The notes under the pieces were generated by a model. The model saw nothing but the letters and a program-made list of their open reading frames with translations. It was not told the origin of the DNA and made no database searches. A program made the translations under genes and the position numbers. Shown piece after piece: positions 61,735 through 64,000 of a DNA stretch of 64,000 nucleotides; position 1 is the stretch's first letter; each line of letters begins with the position of its first letter. This stretch comes from Faecalibacillus faecis (GTDB lineage Bacteria; Bacillota_I; Bacilli_A; Erysipelotrichales; Coprobacillaceae). The stretch lies in contig NZ_PYLP01000001.1 of assembly GCF_003024675.1 (NCBI RefSeq), positions 1-64,000 of the forward strand. Reading direction: 5' to 3'.

Positions 61735-62565
61735 ATGAAGTATGTATTTTTTGATATTGATGGAACAATTCGTGGGAAAAGTAGAGAAATTACAAAAAGA
61801 AATAAAGAAGCTATTCGTAAATTAAGAGAAAATGGACATAAAGCTTTCTTATGTACAGGAAGAGCTCCTGTTTCGATTACACAAGATATTTTAGATGTAG
61901 GATTTGATGGTGTTATTTCTGCAGCGGGAAGTTTTATTCAAATTGATGGTAAGTACATCTATGAAAACTTTTTAGATAGCAAACTTTTACAACAAGCCAT
62001 TGTTTTATTTTCTAATGCACAAGTTGGCTTTACTCTTGAAACGAAAGATGAACTTTTTCAATCAGGTTATGCTAGAGAGTATATGGAAAGAAGACAAATC
62101 AAAGATACACAAGCTAATCCAGAATTAGCTCGTTTCTTTGAAAAACGTAATCAAGCTTTTAAACCAATTACTGAATATGATCCTGGTAGAGATAAAGTGA
62201 CTAAAATTGTTTTTATTGCATATGATAAATATGCATTGCTTGATACAGTACCTCATTTAAGTAAAGATTTTAATGTCGTTGTCTTTTCTAAACCAGAAGA
62301 TGATTTTATTAATGGGGAAATTATTTCAAAGAACTGTACGAAAGCAGATGCCATTGAAAGAGTGATTGACTACTATCATGCAAATATGGAAGATACAATT
62401 GCCTTTGGTGATAGTATGAATGATTATCAAATGCTTGAAAAAGCAAATCAAGGAATTGTTTTTGAAGGAGCCAAAGAAAAGCTTTTAGATATTGCTTATG
62501 ATACTTTTAAAGATCCTGATCAAGATGGAATTGCTTTAAGCTTAGAAAAACTAGGCTTAATATAG
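61735..62565 (+). CDS. Cof-type HAD phosphatase
   Basis: 276 residues. Motif I FFDIDGTIRG (about 5-14), LCTGRAP (about 42), cap domain 85-185, and AFGDSMNDYQMLEKAN (about 223-238). It is a paralogue of the HAD protein at 45173. It lies 12 nt after pdp and 15 nt before the RpiR-like gene, so all are probably one operon. Candidate substrates are sugar phosphates such as those made by nucleoside phosphorolysis; this is inference. Confidence 0.9.
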   Translation: MKYVFFDIDGTIRGKSREITKRNKEAIRKLRENGHKAFLCTGRAPVSITQDILDVGFDGVISAAGSFIQIDGKYIYENFLDSKLLQQAIVLFSNAQVGFTLETKDELFQSGYAREYMERRQIKDTQANPELARFFEKRNQAFKPITEYDPGRDKVTKIVFIAYDKYALLDTVPHLSKDFNVVVFSKPEDDFINGEIISKNCTKADAIERVIDYYHANMEDTIAFGDSMNDYQMLEKANQGIVFEGAKEKLLDIAYDTFKDPDQDGIALSLEKLGLI

Positions 62566-62580
62566 AAAGGATAGGTACGT

Positions 62581-63336
62581 ATGGGAAATGTACTACTTGC
62601 AAGAATACTTGAATACTTTAACGGAACATTGTTTTTAGATGATAATTATCGTTTTTGTGTATTCTTTATTGAAAATTATATAGATTTTTATAAAATGACA
62701 TTGGAGGAAGTTGTTGAAAAATCAAAGATTTCTAAAGATGCAATTTTGAATTTTTTAAGTCATTTAGGATTTGATGATTATACGTCTTTCCAAGATAAGC
62801 TTTATGCCGATGTTATTTTAAGACAAGATCAAATTCGTTCAAGAATGCTTGGCTTAAAGATGGATGATCTTTTTAAACAAGTTCATTTATGTGATGATAA
62901 AGAAAAATTTATTGAAGATTTAGATCATATTTGTCATGACATTTCAACGTCTAAAAGAATTGTGATTATTGGGGCTCTTTATCCAATTTCTATTGCAGTT
63001 GAATTTCAAACGGATTTGATTACTTTTGGAAAACCTGTTTTCCAATATCATTCTTTTGATACACAATTGGATCTCAATAAAGATGATTATGTTATATTTG
63101 TTTCGGCAACAGGAAGAGCTTATGATGCTTTCATGAATGATCATCAAGATTTTGATATCAACAGATCTCAATTCTTACTCATTACACAAAATAAAAAATA
63201 TAAGAGTCAAATTGGGGATGAACGTGTGATCTATGTTGCAAGTTCAAGACATGATAGTATTGACTTTAACTATCGTTTGATGACAATTTTTGATATCATG
63301 CGAGTAACGTATTATAAAAAATATCATTTTATTTAA
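62581..63336 (+). CDS. RpiR/MurR-family regulator with SIS domain, copy 1
   Basis: 251 residues. The N-terminal HTH (about 1-77) has LEEVVEKSKISKDAILNFLSHLGFDDYTSFQ, the RpiR pattern. The C-terminal part (about 115-240) is SIS-like: KRIVIIGALYPISIAVEFQTDL and DYVIFVSATGRAYDAF. Such proteins sense phosphosugars. A tandem paralogue follows 13 nt later. RBS AGAAAGGATAGG. Confidence 0.85.
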   Translation: MGNVLLARILEYFNGTLFLDDNYRFCVFFIENYIDFYKMTLEEVVEKSKISKDAILNFLSHLGFDDYTSFQDKLYADVILRQDQIRSRMLGLKMDDLFKQVHLCDDKEKFIEDLDHICHDISTSKRIVIIGALYPISIAVEFQTDLITFGKPVFQYHSFDTQLDLNKDDYVIFVSATGRAYDAFMNDHQDFDINRSQFLLITQNKKYKSQIGDERVIYVASSRHDSIDFNYRLMTIFDIMRVTYYKKYHFI

Positions 63337-63349
63337 AGGGGAGGATGTT

Positions 63350-64000
63350 ATGAATATACTACTTTCAAGAATTTTAAAATATTTAAATGGCACATTGTTT
63401 CTTGATGATGCGTATCGTTTTTGTGTATTCTTTATCCTTCATTATCAAAACTTTGGAGATTATTCGTTAGAAGAAGTCGCAAATGAATTAAAGACAACAC
63501 CAGAAAGTATTTTAAACTTTTTAAAATATTTAGGTTTCTATGATTATCAAACATTTGTAGAAACTTATTATAAACATAAACGAATACGTCTTGAACAGAT
63601 TGAAGAACGTATGGAAAATCTCAATATTTGTACGTATGTTGAACGCATTAAGGTTTCTAATGATAATAAAGAATTTTTAAAGAAAATAGAAGAAGTCTGT
63701 ACAAAAATCCATGAATCAAAACGAGTAATTCTTGTAGGGGCTCTTTATCCTATGTCTATTGCGGTAGAATTTCAAACAGATTTAATTTCTTTTGGGAAAA
63801 CAGTTTTACAATATCATACGTATGATAAAGATATGATTTTTAATGAAAATGATTATGTTATTTTTACTTCTTCTTCAGGAAGGTCTTTAGAAGGCTTTAT
63901 GTATACAAGAACAAATCTTTCATTACAAAATACGACATCTTTGCTTATTACCCAAAATCCAACCTATGCAAGAAGGAAATTAACTACAGATACGATTCAA
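63350..64000 (+). CDS. RpiR/MurR-family regulator with SIS domain, copy 2 (cut by window edge)
   Basis: Open from ATG 63350 (RBS GGGGAGG) to the end of the window, 217 codons with no stop. It starts MNILLSRILKYLNGTLFLDD and repeats the layout of the previous gene: HTH with LEEVANELKTTPESILNFLKYLGF and SIS block RVILVGALYPMSIAVEFQ. A tandem paralogue, with the 3' end missing because the window stops. Confidence 0.85.
   Translation, partial: MNILLSRILKYLNGTLFLDDAYRFCVFFILHYQNFGDYSLEEVANELKTTPESILNFLKYLGFYDYQTFVETYYKHKRIRLEQIEERMENLNICTYVERIKVSNDNKEFLKKIEEVCTKIHESKRVILVGALYPMSIAVEFQTDLISFGKTVLQYHTYDKDMIFNENDYVIFTSSSGRSLEGFMYTRTNLSLQNTTSLLITQNPTYARRKLTTDTIQ

Overview
The window reads as chromosomal DNA of a low-GC, spore-forming Firmicute. 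It is very AT-rich with strong AGGAGG/AAGGAG ribosome-binding sites and Bacillus-like gene orders (ybeY-cdd-era-recO, dnaG-rpoD-trmK-nif3, ispH-yqfQ-cshB-nfo, rpsT next to gpr-spoIIP). The cotJABC, gpr and spoIIP genes point to sporulation. My best guess is an Erysipelotrichia/Coprobacillaceae-type gut bacterium; this is inference from gene content and style, since no rRNA is present.

Region by region. 1-600: a minus-strand tRNA operon (Pro, Ala, a truncated Met, Ser, fMet, Asp, Phe). 0.7-3.0 kb: an HD hydrolase, the cotJABC operon and tRNA-Trp, with intergenic palindromes rich in TTATTCAC words. 3.0-5.9 kb: a LysR regulator with two tandem NmrA-like reductases. 6-10 kb: minus-strand VanZ, a GntR/ABC transporter operon with its operator, and an AAA ATPase. 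10.2-15.8 kb: small accessory genes (P-loop kinase, Dabb, GrpB, membrane protein, HD protein, an orphan 304-residue protein, a broken phospholipase/MFS pair, an HTH protein). 15.8-18.6 kb: a copper operon (copA carrying a C-terminal CopZ-like domain, csoR) with a CsoR-type operator. 18.7-25.7 kb: a complete type II-A CRISPR-Cas locus. It has a tracrRNA on the minus strand, then cas9-cas1-cas2-csn2, a leader ending in ATTTGAG and an array of 12 intact repeats plus a degenerate terminal repeat with 12 spacers; one spacer occurs twice.

25.9-31.8 kb: an ABC-F protein behind a structured leader, then a four-gene acetylated diaminopimelate/lysine pathway operon (dapF, dapH, deacetylase, aminotransferase). 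31.9-45.2 kb: a C39-peptidase ABC exporter followed by the housekeeping block (ybeY, cdd, era, recO, ygiQ, a hydrolase, glyS, dnaG, rpoD, trmK, nif3). 45.2-56 kb: HAD phosphatase, MATE pump, ispH, yqfQ, a stand-alone PTS IIB, DUF1848, cshB, nfo, ispG, pepF, rpsT. 56-64 kb: gpr, spoIIP, a small membrane protein, fmt, a 2-hydroxyacid dehydrogenase, pyrimidine-nucleoside phosphorylase, a HAD phosphatase and two tandem RpiR-like regulators, the last cut by the window edge.

How it works together: cas1/cas2/csn2 are translationally coupled behind cas9, and the tracrRNA start site sits opposite the cas9 start. csoR follows copA and its presumed operator sits just before copA. The GntR gene is first in the ABC operon and its presumed operator overlaps the operon promoter. 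The main unexplained signals are the palindrome/DnaA-box-like clusters at 1.7, 3.0 and 5.9 kb, an imperfect ~65-bp repeat before dapF, the ABC-F leader, and several genes that look recently broken, fused or inserted.
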